DNA of 64,000 nt from an uncultured Phocaeicola sp. (GCA_944320885.1 CALUJE010000009.1:1-64000), one strand, 5' to 3'; counted from the first letter of the stretch, positions 37,501-47,040 are shown. Notes: generated by a model from the sequence alone, not told the origin. Numbers and translations: made by a program.

Positions 37501-37890
37501 CTGATATGCGTATTCCGGAAGTTTGCGCCATTTGTCGGGGATAGCCTCTCGCAATGCATCCGGGACAGGAGTGTCGGATATGCGGCTGATAAATTCACAC
37601 AATGCTTTCAGGTCATAGCGGTAATCATCTTCTGTAAAGCTGCAGCTGCTGTATTGCTGGGCATGTTTTCCGTGAATGCGGAATATTTCGATGGCTTTCG
37701 ACGGTATGTTCTTTTGTTCGCAGAGGTAGTGTAGACGTGAGAATAGATTTGAAAAGTCGGCAGTTCCCTCATTGGTCAACAGTTTGCATACACGGTCGAG
37801 CAATGTGTATAGTCTGATATATTTCTGCTGTATGGACAAGTCGTCTGTCTGGTAATGTGAGATTTCATCGAATAGTTCGTTTCCTGTCAT
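34543..37890 (-). CDS. Dna2-like nuclease-helicase (PD-(D/E)XK plus SF1B helicase)
   Basis: 1115 residues. N-terminal 1-230 of unknown type. A PD-(D/E)XK nuclease at about 235-420: LQGRMDLLQDDGKNLIELKSGKA contains the metal Asp and the ExK. SF1B helicase from about 680: GPPGTGKTSVAL (Walker A), VDEASQ (Walker B), VGDHKQLPAV (motif III), DTVERYQGSQRDIII (motif V) and LNVAITRAK (motif VI), most like Upf1/Dna2. Cys-rich YCTCP and ATCY might be remnants of the Dna2 iron-sulphur cluster. Probably processes DNA ends in repair; a defence role is possible but neighbours give no support. Confidence 0.85.
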   Translation of the reverse strand: MTGNELFDEISHYQTDDLSIQQKYIRLYTLLDRVCKLLTNEGTADFSNLFSRLHYLCEQKNIPSKAIEIFRIHGKHAQQYSSCSFTEDDYRYDLKALCEFISRISDTPVPDALREAIPDKWRKLPEYAYQSEMRKQMRVVTVKWDENFIYAYDEAHPTDEPFPVVFPKEFGNLPDFLYEGAQLNLLSVRSDEAGVLTPEIIVFEPDYLIDISALATCYTNYGNSPLQYIVNKILPQETTFHTLLGNAANQFLDDCVNETDDSPARFEDSIQKAFRNNVMEYCTCPDINQDYFAKARLQFEHIQRIVMQSFPNPSCRIDRNKAILEPSFLCEALGLQGRMDLLQDDGKNLIELKSGKADEYYGEYRSKESHALQMALYKEILYYNLDISREEVHSFLFYSVYPRLFLERSAKVQIQRAISLRNAIVHNEQLIKQGKSEEIISQLTPDNLNEKNDTSKLWTQWQRPKLVRMLNPLHQMTEMENAYFNHFFSFITKEQFLSKTGDNQPDSSRGFSDLWNASVITKQSNGNILTGLRITEVEDNEGIELLKLEIPPYEDSFLPNFRHGDIVLLYEKNSETDNATNRQIFRGSIEHIDSKEVMFKLRYKQRNIQALPQQSLYAMEHDFIDSSYNKQYQGLYTFITAPSTRKELMLGLREPHISAGRKLNNHYLNSQIDDIVLQAKQADDYFLLIGPPGTGKTSVALKSMVEEFHSEADNNILLLSYTNRAVDEICEMLESISYKPDYIRIGSNQSCEERYRPRLLQNAIASCRNRDLIRQTIGNTRIFVGTTASVMGRTDLFKLKHFHVAIVDEASQILEPQIMGILCAHNDAGRCAIDKFILVGDHKQLPAVVLQSEKDSVVNDSRLWEIGLTDRRNSLFERLYHLQLKHPQKGILAMLNRQGRMHPDISAFANRFFYGGKLDIVPVKHQTADIDFSLYPDKEVNGLQYFIAHTRTGFFPSHTPPLTDSNKINREEAKIVASIVQSIYELCCMNQMPFRAKERIGIIVPFRNQIALIHHELARLSIPETEEITIDTVERYQGSQRDIIIYSTTISQLYQLDIISVPVQDDELWIDRKLNVAITRAKKQLFVTGNPVLLKRNDIYCKFLESLTPYDATPY

Positions 37891-37900
37891 GGATTGTGTT

Positions 37901-39286
37901 TTATTTTTTTATTTTCTTTTTATACAAATCATGTTGGTATCGGATACTCTTTACAAAGGTACATGTTTCATCACCTCTGAAATATCCGTTTTTACATACC
38001 GGATCGTTGAAATAATGCTCGTTGCTTTTCAGCTTGAGATATTTTTCCACGTTGTCTTCCCATACCGATGGGTCTCCTCCATATTTTTGTGTCAGTGCTA
38101 TGGCATCTTTTATGTGTCCTTCGCCGGCATTGTATGAGGCAAGGATAAAGTTTATCCGTTCGTTCTTATCTTTTATGGAAGAGAAATTCCTGTCGAGCAG
38201 GTTTATCAGTTTGCATGCCGCCTTGATACTTTCTTCAGGATCATCTTCTTTTCCTGCAGGTACTCCCAGGTTTCTGGCAGTGCGCGGCATCAGTTGCATC
38301 AATCCCCGTGCGCCGGCCCATGATATTACTTTCGGGTCAAAGTTCGATTCCGCATAGGCAAGGGCAGCCAGCAGCCTCCAGTCCCATCCGACAGCTTCGG
38401 CATAAGTTCTGAACAGTTTGTCGTAATGTGATATCTGTCCTTTTTTTACGGAGAGAATAGCTCCGTGCGTGATTCGTTTGCTATGTTCAAAATATCGCTT
38501 GCTGCTGGCCAGGTAAGCCTTTGAAGTCTTGTTCTTTTTAAACCATTCGTTTGCAGCTTGAGCCAACAGAGGTTCATCTTTGCGTACAGCCCAAGAGGAA
38601 CGCTGGTTGAAGCTTATGTTCAGGCTGATATTCAGATTTGAATAATAAGTCTTGTTCATGCGGGCAATTTCGCTGTCACACACCGTATAGTCGATTTTTC
38701 CCAGAGCAACCCGTTCTATCAGGTCTTCTTCCGAAAGACTGTCTTCGGGAACCGTCTGGATAATCAGTCCTCCGCCCAGTTCATTGTTCAGGTTGTTCAG
38801 CCTTTGCAGGTAACGTCCCGGATTGACATAAATTTCCTTACCCGGCATTTCAGTGACATCTTTCAAGGCATTACGTCCGTTCCGTTGTACCAGTACCTGA
38901 TGGGTAAGCATTTCCTCTCCACAATAGATGAGGCTGTCTTTCTGTTCGTTGGTAACAAGCAGGTTATAGGCAATTAAATCGCCCTCTCCGTTTTGGAGTT
39001 TTCGGATAAGCTCTTCCTTGCTGTTGGCTACTTCTATTCTGAGCTTTACACCGATAGACTGTGCGAACTGTTCACACAATTCATATTGGAATCCCATCGG
39101 TTCACCCCGATAATTGAAGTAGGAGGTAGAACTGTAAAGGGTAAGTGCCACCAGTTCTCCCCGTTCTTTTATTCCGGGCAGGTCGGTCTGTACCTTTTCT
39201 TCTTCATTTCCGTTTTTAAAGTTGCATGCCGTAATGTTCCATGACATCAGCGTGGCAAGCAATATATAAAAGATTGTTTTATTCAT
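37901..39286 (-). CDS. mltF: MltF-like lytic transglycosylase lipoprotein
   Basis: 461 residues. SPII signal MSWNITAC (Cys21). Residues about 40-265 form an SBP_bac_3 solute-binding-like domain (GELVALTLYSSTSYFNYRGEPMGF region), 280-430 the lysozyme-like SLT domain: catalytic Glu in AYAESNFDP, then GARGLMQLMP and ASYNAGEGHI. Cleaves peptidoglycan at MurNAc-GlcNAc with 1,6-anhydro formation; the binding domain regulates it in E. coli MltF. Ten bases before the Dna2-like gene on the same strand, so co-transcription is possible. Confidence 0.9.
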   Translation of the reverse strand: MNKTIFYILLATLMSWNITACNFKNGNEEEKVQTDLPGIKERGELVALTLYSSTSYFNYRGEPMGFQYELCEQFAQSIGVKLRIEVANSKEELIRKLQNGEGDLIAYNLLVTNEQKDSLIYCGEEMLTHQVLVQRNGRNALKDVTEMPGKEIYVNPGRYLQRLNNLNNELGGGLIIQTVPEDSLSEEDLIERVALGKIDYTVCDSEIARMNKTYYSNLNISLNISFNQRSSWAVRKDEPLLAQAANEWFKKNKTSKAYLASSKRYFEHSKRITHGAILSVKKGQISHYDKLFRTYAEAVGWDWRLLAALAYAESNFDPKVISWAGARGLMQLMPRTARNLGVPAGKEDDPEESIKAACKLINLLDRNFSSIKDKNERINFILASYNAGEGHIKDAIALTQKYGGDPSVWEDNVEKYLKLKSNEHYFNDPVCKNGYFRGDETCTFVKSIRYQHDLYKKKIKK

Positions 39287-39327
39287 TGTTTCTTGATTCT
39301 GCGCATGAAGAATATTTTCAAATGTTA

Positions 39328-39335
39328 CAAAGGTA
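39328..39335 (-). promoter_or_regulatory. -7 element of mltF
   Basis: Minus-strand TACCTTTG, 42 bases upstream of the ATG; the -33 element is unclear. Confidence 0.4.
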
Positions 39336-39451
39336 AGAAACTGTTTCGATTTGATACAGGCTGATTGATAAATTATTCTGCTTTTTTAGTGAAAAGGTAA
39401 ATTTATTTGCATAAAATGTACTGAAAATTTAATTGTTTATTAAACCTTTTT

Positions 39452-39459
39452 TATATTTG
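39452..39459 (+). promoter_or_regulatory. -7 element of the XRE-cupin operon
   Basis: TATATTTG on the plus strand, 85 bases before the ATG at 39545. Upstream ATTG (39432-39435) is only 16 bases away, closer than usual. Confidence 0.5.
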
Positions 39460-39544
39460 CCTACAATACAAATAGAACAAAACCATTTGTATAGAAAAAC
39501 AGAGAATATGATTATGATTAACGAGATTACTAAAAGAATTTACT

Positions 39545-40123
39545 ATGGACTACACGAAGCAGATTGGTGAAAAAATTGCCGCCTTACGTACCGAACGGGA
39601 GATGACTATAAATGAACTTGCTGAAAATACCGGACTTTCAACCGAACAAATCAAACGGATAGAAGACAATATTGACATACCTTCGCTTGCTCCGCTTATC
39701 AAGATAGCCAGAGCATTGGGAGTGCGTCTGGGTACGTTTCTTGATGATCAGGACAACACTTCCGGACCGGTAGTCTGTCGTAAGGGAGAGGCTGAAGATA
39801 CAATCAGCTTTTCGAACAATGCTTCCGATGCTCGTCATCACATGCACTATCATTCTCTTTCTCGGAGCAAGACCGACCGTCACATGGAACCTTTTATCAT
39901 TGATATAGAGCAGAATGAAGACAAAGATTTCCATTTGTCGGCTCACGAGGGAGAAGAATTCATCATGGTGATGAAAGGAACGCTCGAAATCAATTACGGA
40001 AAGAATACTTACGTGCTTGAAGCGGGAGACAGCATCTACTATGATTCCATTGTGCCTCATCACGTACATGCATTTGAAGGACAGGCAGCACAGATCCTTG
40101 CCGTGATTTATGTACCAATTTAA
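39545..40123 (+). CDS. XRE-family HTH regulator with cupin sensor domain
   Basis: 192 residues. HTH at about 8-63 (IAALRTEREMTINELAENTGLSTEQIKRIED), cupin at about 110-190 with the sheet motif EGEEFIMVMKGTLEINYG and the ending DSIYYDSIVPHHVHAF. Such proteins bind a small ligand in the barrel. 18 bases upstream of the acyl-CoA ligase, which it probably regulates; ligand unknown, perhaps an acyl or aromatic acid. Confidence 0.9.
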   Translation: MDYTKQIGEKIAALRTEREMTINELAENTGLSTEQIKRIEDNIDIPSLAPLIKIARALGVRLGTFLDDQDNTSGPVVCRKGEAEDTISFSNNASDARHHMHYHSLSRSKTDRHMEPFIIDIEQNEDKDFHLSAHEGEEFIMVMKGTLEINYGKNTYVLEAGDSIYYDSIVPHHVHAFEGQAAQILAVIYVPI

Positions 40124-40141
40124 AAATACACGGAAGAATTT

Positions 40142-41794
40142 ATGTTACAGTTATCAGAAAGAACACTGGGTGACTGGCTCGAATATTGGGCAGAGGTGAC
40201 ACCCGACAGGGAATATATAGTGTATTCAGACCGTAACCTGCGTTTTACCTGGAAGCAGTTTAACCAGCGTGTAGATAATATGGCCAAGGGACTTCTGGCG
40301 ATAGGAGTGGAACGGGGTACTCATGTAGGAATATGGGCTGGCAATGTGCCCGACTGGCTTACGTTTCTTTATGCTTGTGCCAAGATTGGAGCTGTGGCCG
40401 TAACGGTAAATACCAATTACAAGCAGAGCGAACTGGAATATCTTTGTGAAAATTCCGACATGCATACCCTTTGTATTGTCAACGGAGAGAAAGACAGTAA
40501 TTTTGTGGAAATGACCTACCGCATGCTTCCGGAACTGAAAACTTTTCAGCGCGGGCATATGAAGAGCAAGCGCTTTCCACATATGCGCAATGTGATATAC
40601 ATCGGGCAGGAGAAGTTTCGTGGAATGTATAATACTCCTGAAATTCTGCTGCTTGGAAATAACATTGATGACGATGTGCTTGATAAAGCAAAAAGAAAAG
40701 TGAGTTGTCATGATACGGTTAACATGCAGTATACGTCGGGTACTACCGGATTTCCAAAGGGAGTGATGCTTACGCATTATAACATAGCCAATAACGGATT
40801 CCTTACGGGTGAGCATATGAAATTCACTTCGGCCGATAAACTGTGTGTCTGTGTGCCGCTGTTTCATTGTTTCGGAGTAGTATTGGCCACGATGAACTGT
40901 CTTACTCATGGATGCACGCAGGTCATGGTAGAACGTTTTGACCCCCTGCTTGTCCTGGCATCCGTTCACAAGGAACGTTGTACGGCCTTGTATGGAGTGC
41001 CTACGATGTTCATTGCCGAATTGAATCATCCCATGTTCGACATGTTTGATCTTTCATGTCTGCGCACGGGTATTATGGCCGGTTCTCTGTGTCCGGTAGA
41101 GCTGATGAAGCAGGTTGAGGAAAAGATGTTCATGCGTGTGACCAGTGTGTACGGACTTACGGAGGCCTCACCGGGAATGACGCATACCCGTATAGACGAC
41201 CCGTTTGAAGTACGCTGCAATACGGTAGGACGTGACTTTGAATTTACCGAGGTGAAGGTAATCAATCCCGAGACGGGCGAAGAGTGTCCTGTTGGCGTAC
41301 AGGGAGAGATGTGTAACCGTGGCTACAATACGATGAAAGGTTATTACAAGAATCCGGAGGCGACAGCTGAGGTGATTGATAAGGACGGATTTCTTCATTC
41401 CGGAGATTTGGGAGTGAAGGATGAAAACGGAAACTATCGCATTACGGGCCGCATAAAAGATATGATAATCCGGGGAGGAGAAAACATTTATCCGCGCGAG
41501 ATAGAAGAGTTTCTTTATCAGATGCCTGGAATCAAGGATGTGCAGGTAGCCGGAATTCCGTCAAGGAAGTATGGTGAGGCAGTAGGCGCATTTATCATTC
41601 TTCACGAGGGATATACCATGGACGAATATGATGTGCGCGAGTTCTGTCAGGGGAAAATTGCCCGCTATAAGATTCCCAAATATATATTCTTTGTCGACGG
41701 TTTCCCGTTGACGGGAAGTGGAAAAATCCAGAAATTCAAGTTGAAGGATATCGGACTGGAGCTTTGCAGAAAGCAAGGCATTGAGATTATTTGA
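40142..41794 (+). CDS. AMP-dependent acyl-CoA ligase (ANL superfamily)
   Basis: 550 residues, activates a carboxylic acid with ATP and loads CoA. Motifs: P-loop [40 protein letters not shown] and the catalytic Lys near the end in [17 protein letters not shown] resembles medium/long-chain fatty acyl-CoA synthetases. No signal peptide. The same regulator-ligase pair recurs in Bacteroides as far as I recall. Followed by a terminator. Confidence 0.92.
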   Translation: MLQLSERTLGDWLEYWAEVTPDREYIVYSDRNLRFTWKQFNQRVDNMAKGLLAIGVERGTHVGIWAGNVPDWLTFLYACAKIGAVAVTVNTNYKQSELEYLCENSDMHTLCIVNGEKDSNFVEMTYRMLPELKTFQRGHMKSKRFPHMRNVIYIGQEKFRGMYNTPEILLLGNNIDDDVLDKAKRKVSCHDTVNMQYTSGTTGFPKGVMLTHYNIANNGFLTGEHMKFTSADKLCVCVPLFHCFGVVLATMNCLTHGCTQVMVERFDPLLVLASVHKERCTALYGVPTMFIAELNHPMFDMFDLSCLRTGIMAGSLCPVELMKQVEEKMFMRVTSVYGLTEASPGMTHTRIDDPFEVRCNTVGRDFEFTEVKVINPETGEECPVGVQGEMCNRGYNTMKGYYKNPEATAEVIDKDGFLHSGDLGVKDENGNYRITGRIKDMIIRGGENIYPREIEEFLYQMPGIKDVQVAGIPSRKYGEAVGAFIILHEGYTMDEYDVREFCQGKIARYKIPKYIFFVDGFPLTGSGKIQKFKLKDIGLELCRKQGIEII

Positions 41795-41814
41795 TTTCTG
41801 TTTCTTGAAATAGA

Positions 41815-41860
41815 GGCCGTCTTTGTTCTGCCATTGCAGAATGAGGGCGGCTTTGCTTTT
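41815..41860 (+). terminator. Terminator of the ligase operon
   Basis: GCCGTCTTT (41816) and GAGGGCGGC (up to 41851), with TTCTGC/GCAGAA inside, form a stem with wobbles, followed by TTTGCTTTT. Confidence 0.7.
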
Positions 41861-41887
41861 GATAAATAAAAATTCTGCTTACATTTG
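41858..41887 (+). promoter_or_regulatory. Promoter of the hotdog thioesterase
   Basis: TTTG (41858-41861), 18 bases, TACATTTG (41880-41887), 29 bases before the ATG. Confidence 0.6.
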
Positions 41888-41916
41888 TCAGTATGAAACT
41901 ATAATAGAAACCGAAT

Positions 41917-42387
41917 ATGAAAAAGATTCTGAATCCGTGGATACACAAGGAAGGATATAATTGTTTCGGTTGTGCGCCCAACAATGCTTCCGGATTGAAA
42001 ATGGAGTTTTATGAAGAAGGTGAGGAGGTTATCAGCGAATGGACGCCTCAACCTCAATATCAGGGATGGATTGATACGCTGCACGGAGGCATTCAGGCCG
42101 TATTGCTCGATGAGATATGTGCGTGGGTTATCGTACGCAAATTGCAGACTACCGGTGTTACTTCAAAAATGGAGACCCGTTATCTGAAACCGGTATCGAC
42201 CAATGACCGTAAACTGACATTGCGTGCCCATATCGTTGAGACCCGACGTAATATTGTGACTGTTGAAGCATCGTTATACAGCGAAGCCGGTGTATTGTGT
42301 ACTCAGGCCACATGTACCTATTTTACCTTTTCAAAAGAGAAAGCGGCCGAGATGGGATTCCAGAGCTGCAAACTTGAAGATGAATAA
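41917..42387 (+). CDS. PaaI-like hotdog-fold thioesterase
   Basis: 156 residues. N-terminal CFGCAPNNASGLKMEF and the hotdog helix DTLHGGIQAVLLDEICAWV, with the acid in DE, mark the PaaI/YbgC-related group that hydrolyses acyl-CoA thioesters. TSKMETRYLKPVSTNDRKLTLRA is the next strand pair. Stands between the ligase and his operons with its own promoter. The substrate is unknown; linkage with the ligase suggests acyl-CoA turnover. Confidence 0.85.
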   Translation: MKKILNPWIHKEGYNCFGCAPNNASGLKMEFYEEGEEVISEWTPQPQYQGWIDTLHGGIQAVLLDEICAWVIVRKLQTTGVTSKMETRYLKPVSTNDRKLTLRAHIVETRRNIVTVEASLYSEAGVLCTQATCTYFTFSKEKAAEMGFQSCKLEDE

Positions 42388-42454
42388 ACAGATGTCATTT
42401 TATAAGGTGTAAATACCTAATAAGTATATTTTTGATAAAAAACATCCTCATTTA

Positions 42455-42486
42455 TTTGCATGTTTAAATTTAATCCTATACTTTCG
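42455..42486 (+). promoter_or_regulatory. Promoter of the his operon
   Basis: TTTG (42455-42458), 20 bases, TACTTTCG (42479-42486), 20 bases before the leader ATG. Confidence 0.65.
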
Positions 42487-42506
42487 TGCAAAAATAATAT
42501 TTGAAT

Positions 42507-42566
42507 ATGAAAATGAACGCTACATACCATCATCATTGCCCTGACGAAAAAATTTCGGTAGGCTGA
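42507..42566 (+). CDS. hisL: His operon leader peptide
   Basis: Nineteen codons and a TGA, beginning MKMNATYHHH and continuing CPDEKISVG. Three successive His codons (42528-42536) ahead of a terminator and hisG are the mark of transcription attenuation: when charged tRNA-His is short, the ribosome pauses there. Too short for normal gene finding. Translation depends on the ATG at 42507. Confidence 0.85.
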   Translation: MKMNATYHHHCPDEKISVG

Positions 42567-42628
42567 TGGTTATGTATATACATAAAGGATATTTTTATGA
42601 AAGGCTTGCCGGATGGCAGGCCTTTTTT
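42521..42628 (+). promoter_or_regulatory. His attenuator with terminator
   Basis: TACATACCATCA (42521-42532, overlapping the His codons) can pair with TGATGGTTATGTA (42564-42576) with one bulged T. The latter also lies in the palindrome TTATGTATATACATAA (42570-42585). The terminator is AAAGGCTTGCC (42600-42610), loop GGAT, GGCAGGCCTTT (42615-42625) and T to 42628. Which segment serves as antiterminator is not resolved. Confidence 0.8.
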
Positions 42629-42668
42629 GTTATATAAAATTTTAAACCAATAACTAACAAACAAAAAC

Positions 42669-43520
42669 ATGTTACGAATAGCAATACAATCGAAGGGACG
42701 CCTGTTTGAAGATACCATGGCTCTTTTGCAGGAAGCTGGTATAAAGCTGAATACATCCAAAAGGACACTGTTGGTGCAGGCTGCGAATTTCCCTGTAGAA
42801 GTTTTGTTTCTGCGTGATGACGATATTCCACAGACTGTAGCCAGTGGAGTGGCCGATCTGGGTATCGTGGGTGAAAATGAATTTTATGAGCGGAGAGAAA
42901 AAGCGCATGTTGTCAGACATCTTGGATTCAGTAAATGCCGCCTGTCTCTGGCAATACCGAAGGATGAGAAATACGAGGGTATAGAGTGGTTTCAAGGGAA
43001 GAGAATAGCCACTTCATATCCTGAAATCCTGAAAGACTATATGGCTTCAAAAAATGTTCAGGCAGACATCCATGTCATTACAGGTTCGGTTGAAATTGCT
43101 CCGGGAATAGGTCTGGCACATGCTATTTTTGATATTGTCAGTTCGGGTTCTACGCTGATTAGTAACAATCTTAAGGAAGTGGAAGTGGTGATGAAGTCGG
43201 AAGCCGTGCTGATAGCATATCCTGAGCTGACGGACGATAAACTGGAAATTCTGAAAGAACTGCTTTTCCGTATTGAAGCCGTAAAGAGTGCCGAAGACAA
43301 GCGATATGTGCTGATGAATGCTCCTAACGACCGACTGAAAGAAATTATAGCTATTTTGCCGGGTATGAAGAGTCCCACGGTGATGCCGTTGGCACAGGAA
43401 GGATGGAGCTCCGTACATACGGTGCTCGATGAAAAATGTTTCTGGGAGATAATAGGTAAATTGAAATCACTGGGAGCAGAAGGCATACTGGTGCTTCCTA
43501 TTGAAAAAATGATATTGTAG
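42669..43520 (+). CDS. hisG: ATP phosphoribosyltransferase HisG (long form)
   Basis: First step of histidine synthesis: ATP and PRPP to phosphoribosyl-ATP. 283 residues including the C-terminal ACT-like regulatory domain (about 210-283, IIAILPGMKSPTVMPLAQEGW), so the enzyme should be inhibited by histidine and needs no HisZ. IAIQSKGRLFEDT is the N-terminal motif; EIAPGIGLAHAIFDIVSSGSTL is the PRPP-binding loop. The operon is controlled by the attenuator before it; hisD begins 5 bases later. Confidence 0.96.
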   Translation: MLRIAIQSKGRLFEDTMALLQEAGIKLNTSKRTLLVQAANFPVEVLFLRDDDIPQTVASGVADLGIVGENEFYERREKAHVVRHLGFSKCRLSLAIPKDEKYEGIEWFQGKRIATSYPEILKDYMASKNVQADIHVITGSVEIAPGIGLAHAIFDIVSSGSTLISNNLKEVEVVMKSEAVLIAYPELTDDKLEILKELLFRIEAVKSAEDKRYVLMNAPNDRLKEIIAILPGMKSPTVMPLAQEGWSSVHTVLDEKCFWEIIGKLKSLGAEGILVLPIEKMIL

Positions 43521-43525
43521 GCATT

Positions 43526-44815
43526 ATGAAAGTAATAAGATATCCCGAACGTTCGGAGTGGAAGATGCTTCTCGAACGTCCGCACATGAATACAGAACAG
43601 CTTACGGATACGGTATGTTCCGTATTGGCCGATGTCAGAGAACGGGGAGACCGTGCGGTGCTCGACTATGAAGAGAAGTTCGACAAGGTGCGCATGACGC
43701 AGCTTGCGGTGACCGATGCTGAAATGGATGAGGCCGAGCAGCTTGTTGATGAAGAGTTGAAGAAAGCCTTGCAGCTGGCCGAACGGAACATTGCGGCCTT
43801 TCATGGAGCTCAGAAGTTTGAGAGTAAAAGAATAGAGACTGCTCCGGGCGTATGGTGCTGGCAGAAGGCTGTTGCCATAGAAAAGGTAGGACTGTATATT
43901 CCGGGAGGGACAGCTCCTCTGTTCTCGACCGTGCTGATGCTGGCCGTTCCGGCACGTATAGCCGGATGTCGTGAGATTGTGCTTTGTACGCCGCCCGACA
44001 AAAACGGAAAAGTAAATCCGGCCATCCTTTATGCGGCACGTCTGGCGGGAGTCAGCCGCATATTCAAGGCAGGGGGAGTTCAGGCCATTGGAGCTATGGC
44101 ATACGGAACGGAGTCTGTACCCCAAGTGTATAAGATATTTGGTCCGGGCAATCAGTATGTAATGGCTGCCAAACAGCAGGTGTCCTTGCACGATGTGGCC
44201 ATTGACATGCCTGCCGGACCGTCGGAAGTAGAGGTTCTTGCCGATGCTACGGCCAATCCCTGCTTCGTGGCAGCCGATCTCTTGTCGCAGGCGGAGCATG
44301 GGACAGACAGTCAGGTATTGCTGGTGACAACCAGTGACCGGCTGATAGAGGCGGTACAGACCGAAGTGGAGCATCAGCTCAATCTGCTTCCCAGAAAAGA
44401 GATTGCTGCCCGTTCGCTCGAGAACAGCCGTCTCATTCTTGTCCGCTCGATGGATGAGGCAATGGAACTGACCAACGAATATGCTCCCGAACACCTGATT
44501 ATAGAAGCCGCTGATTATGAAACACTGGCCGGGAAGGTTGTCAATGCCGGTTCGGTCTTTATGGGAGACTATACACCCGAGAGTGCGGGCGATTATGCAT
44601 CGGGTACCAACCACACCTTGCCTACAAGCGGATATGCCAAGGCATACAGCGGAGTAAATCTCGACAGTTTCGTGCGTAAAATCACCTTTCAGGAGATTGC
44701 GCCGCAAGGTATCCGGAACATTGGTCCGGCCATTGAGGTGATGGCGGCCAACGAACAGCTGGATGCCCATAAGAATGCGGTTACCGTACGTCTGAACGCC
44801 TTGAGAGAAAAATAA
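43526..44815 (+). CDS. hisD: Histidinol dehydrogenase HisD
   Basis: Last two oxidations, histidinol to histidine, NAD- and zinc-dependent. 429 residues. [30 protein letters not shown] and [14 protein letters not shown] are the family signature; EHLIIE contains the conserved Glu/His pair and [19 protein letters not shown] the active-site region. Normal length. hisC follows at once. Confidence 0.96.
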   Translation: MKVIRYPERSEWKMLLERPHMNTEQLTDTVCSVLADVRERGDRAVLDYEEKFDKVRMTQLAVTDAEMDEAEQLVDEELKKALQLAERNIAAFHGAQKFESKRIETAPGVWCWQKAVAIEKVGLYIPGGTAPLFSTVLMLAVPARIAGCREIVLCTPPDKNGKVNPAILYAARLAGVSRIFKAGGVQAIGAMAYGTESVPQVYKIFGPGNQYVMAAKQQVSLHDVAIDMPAGPSEVEVLADATANPCFVAADLLSQAEHGTDSQVLLVTTSDRLIEAVQTEVEHQLNLLPRKEIAARSLENSRLILVRSMDEAMELTNEYAPEHLIIEAADYETLAGKVVNAGSVFMGDYTPESAGDYASGTNHTLPTSGYAKAYSGVNLDSFVRKITFQEIAPQGIRNIGPAIEVMAANEQLDAHKNAVTVRLNALREK

Positions 44816-44844
44816 CATTCATGCCATTAAAAAAAAGAAATACA

Positions 44845-45885
44845 ATGAGAGATTTAAATGAACTGACACGTCCGAACATTGTGCGCCTCAAGCCTTACTC
44901 ATCGGCACGTGATGAATATAAGGGGAAGCAGGCCACTGTCTTTCTCGATGCCAACGAGAATCCTTACAATGCACCTTTCAACCGTTATCCTGACCCCTTG
45001 CAGACAGAACTGAAGGAACGTATCGCTGCATTGAAACAGGTAGGGACAGGACATATCTTTCTGGGCAACGGAAGCGATGAGGCCATCGATTTGGTATTTA
45101 GAGCTTTCTGTGAACCGGGAACAGACAATGTAGTGGCTATTGACCCTACCTATGGCATGTATGAGGTTTGTGCCGGCATTAATAATGTGGAATACCGCAA
45201 GGTGCGTCTGGACGACAACTTTCAGTTCGATGCCCGTCACATGCTGGCTGTAGCCGACAGAAATACGAAAGTCATGTTTGTCTGTTCGCCGAACAACCCT
45301 ACCGGAAACAGTCTTTACCGGACAGAGATTGAAAAACTGCTCTCCGGTTTTGATGGACTGGTAGTGGTAGACGAAGCCTATATTGATTTTTCATCAGAGC
45401 CATCACTGACGTTGCAGCTGGAACGTTATCCCAACCTGATTGTGCTACAGACATTCTCCAAGGCATGGGGATGTGCGGCTATTCGCCTGGGAATGGCATT
45501 TGCGTCAGTGCCCGTCATCTCTGTTTTCAACAAGATAAAGTATCCGTATAACGTAAACCAGCTTACACAGAGCGAGGCGCTCAATGCCTTGTCACATCCA
45601 GAACAGGTATCCGGATGGGTAGACAAGCTCTTGCTCGAACGTGCGCGGATGATTCTTGAATTCCGTTCACTTTCCTGCTGTCTGAAAGTGTATCCTACCG
45701 ATGCCAATTTCTTCCTGGCCAGGATGACCGACGCAACAGGAATATACAACCGGTTGGTAGACAAGGGAGTCATTGTGCGTAACCGTTCACACGTTACCTT
45801 GTGTGAGAACTGCCTGCGTATAACAGTGGGTACACCCGAAGAGAACAATACACTGCTGGAAGCGCTGCGCCTGGAACATAAATAA
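44845..45885 (+). CDS. hisC: Histidinol-phosphate aminotransferase HisC
   Basis: PLP-dependent transfer of an amino group to imidazole-acetol phosphate. 346 residues from the ATG at 44845 ([13 protein letters not shown]); the ATG at 44821 adds a lysine-rich stretch unlikely to be native, though it is possible. Motifs: [35 protein letters not shown] and the PLP Lys in [14 protein letters not shown]. Typical type I length. Confidence 0.94.
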   Translation: MRDLNELTRPNIVRLKPYSSARDEYKGKQATVFLDANENPYNAPFNRYPDPLQTELKERIAALKQVGTGHIFLGNGSDEAIDLVFRAFCEPGTDNVVAIDPTYGMYEVCAGINNVEYRKVRLDDNFQFDARHMLAVADRNTKVMFVCSPNNPTGNSLYRTEIEKLLSGFDGLVVVDEAYIDFSSEPSLTLQLERYPNLIVLQTFSKAWGCAAIRLGMAFASVPVISVFNKIKYPYNVNQLTQSEALNALSHPEQVSGWVDKLLLERARMILEFRSLSCCLKVYPTDANFFLARMTDATGIYNRLVDKGVIVRNRSHVTLCENCLRITVGTPEENNTLLEALRLEHK

Positions 45886-45898
45886 AAAAAGAATAGTC

Positions 45899-47017
45899 AT
45901 GAAGAAAAAAGTATTGTTTATTGACCGTGACGGAACCATCGTCATAGAACCGCCGATAGATTACCAGCTCGATGCGTTTGAGAAACTGGAGTTTTATCCG
46001 GGCGCCATCCGCAACCTGGCATTTATACGTTCCAAACTCGATTATGAGTTCGTGATGGTAACTAATCAGGACGGACTGGGAACCTCTTCTTTTCCGGAAG
46101 AAACCTTCTGGCCGGTGCATAATCTAGTTATGAAGACCTTTGCGGGAGAGGGAGTCGTGTTTGATGAGGTGCTTATAGACCGTTCATTTCCGGAAGACAA
46201 TGCTCCCACACGTAAGCCGCGTACAGGGATGCTGGGGCATTATCTCACCGGTGATTATGATTTGCAGGGCAGTTATGTGATAGGCGACAGACTTACCGAT
46301 GTACAGTTGGCCGCCAACCTGGGATGCCGTGCCATCTGGTTGCACGATGATGCTGCCGACCTGCCGCCGGAACTGAAGGAGGTATGTGCGCTGGTAACGT
46401 CCGACTGGTCTCGTGTATCCGAATTCCTGTTCGCCGGAGAGCGTAAGGCCACGGTACATCGTGTTACGAAAGAGACGGATGTATTTGTAAGTCTGAATGC
46501 AGACGGCAGCGGTATTTGCGACATTCATACCGGACTGGGATTTTTTGACCACATGCTTGAGCAGATTGGCAAGCACGGAAACATGGATTTGGTAATCAAT
46601 GTAAAAGGAGATTTACAGGTAGACGAACATCATACGATTGAGGATACGGCCCTGGCCTTGGGTGAGTGTCTGCTTTCGGCATTGGGCAGCAAGCGTGGCA
46701 TGGAACGTTATGGCTATTGTCTTCCCATGGACGACTGCCTGTGTCAGGTAGCACTCGATTTCGGTGGTCGTACGTGGCTGGTATGGGATGCAGAGTTTCA
46801 CCGTGAAAAGATAGGCGATATGCCTACAGAAATGTTCCTTCATTTCTTTAAGTCATTGAGCGATGCCGCCCGCATGAATCTGAACATAAAAGCCGAAGGC
46901 GTAAATGAACATCACAAGATAGAGGGTATCTTTAAAGCACTGGCCCGTGCCTTGAAGATGGCCGTAAAGCGCGATATTTATAACTATTCTCTTCCCACGA
47001 CAAAAGGATGTTTGTAA
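45899..47017 (+). CDS. hisB: Bifunctional histidinol-phosphatase / imidazoleglycerol-phosphate dehydratase HisB
   Basis: 372 residues. HAD phosphatase at 1-165 with FIDRDGTIV (nucleophile Asp) and [14 protein letters not shown]; dehydratase at about 180-372 with [21 protein letters not shown] and EHHKIEG, metal-binding histidines. A natural fusion also found in enterobacteria and Bacteroides, not a frameshift product. The his genes E, H, A, F, I are not in the window. Confidence 0.95.
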   Translation: MKKKVLFIDRDGTIVIEPPIDYQLDAFEKLEFYPGAIRNLAFIRSKLDYEFVMVTNQDGLGTSSFPEETFWPVHNLVMKTFAGEGVVFDEVLIDRSFPEDNAPTRKPRTGMLGHYLTGDYDLQGSYVIGDRLTDVQLAANLGCRAIWLHDDAADLPPELKEVCALVTSDWSRVSEFLFAGERKATVHRVTKETDVFVSLNADGSGICDIHTGLGFFDHMLEQIGKHGNMDLVINVKGDLQVDEHHTIEDTALALGECLLSALGSKRGMERYGYCLPMDDCLCQVALDFGGRTWLVWDAEFHREKIGDMPTEMFLHFFKSLSDAARMNLNIKAEGVNEHHKIEGIFKALARALKMAVKRDIYNYSLPTTKGCL

Positions 47018-47040
47018 GAAATCATATCGGCAATTTTAAA

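Noticed and set aside
36988..37734. A 248-residue plus-strand ORF opposite the Dna2-like gene
   Set aside because: Cys/Phe-rich antisense translation with no motif; opposite to a well-supported gene.
42533..42831. Minus-strand ORFs over the his leader and hisG start
   Set aside because: They lie across the attenuator; the plus-strand leader peptide explains the region better.
43058..44818. A 586-residue minus-strand ORF antisense to hisG and hisD
   Set aside because: It mirrors the coding bias of hisD in the opposite frame, has no recognisable domain or start context, and both his genes are unmistakable.
45899..47017. Suspected frameshift fusion of two his genes
   Set aside because: The phosphatase-dehydratase HisB fusion is a known natural form and both halves are intact in one frame.
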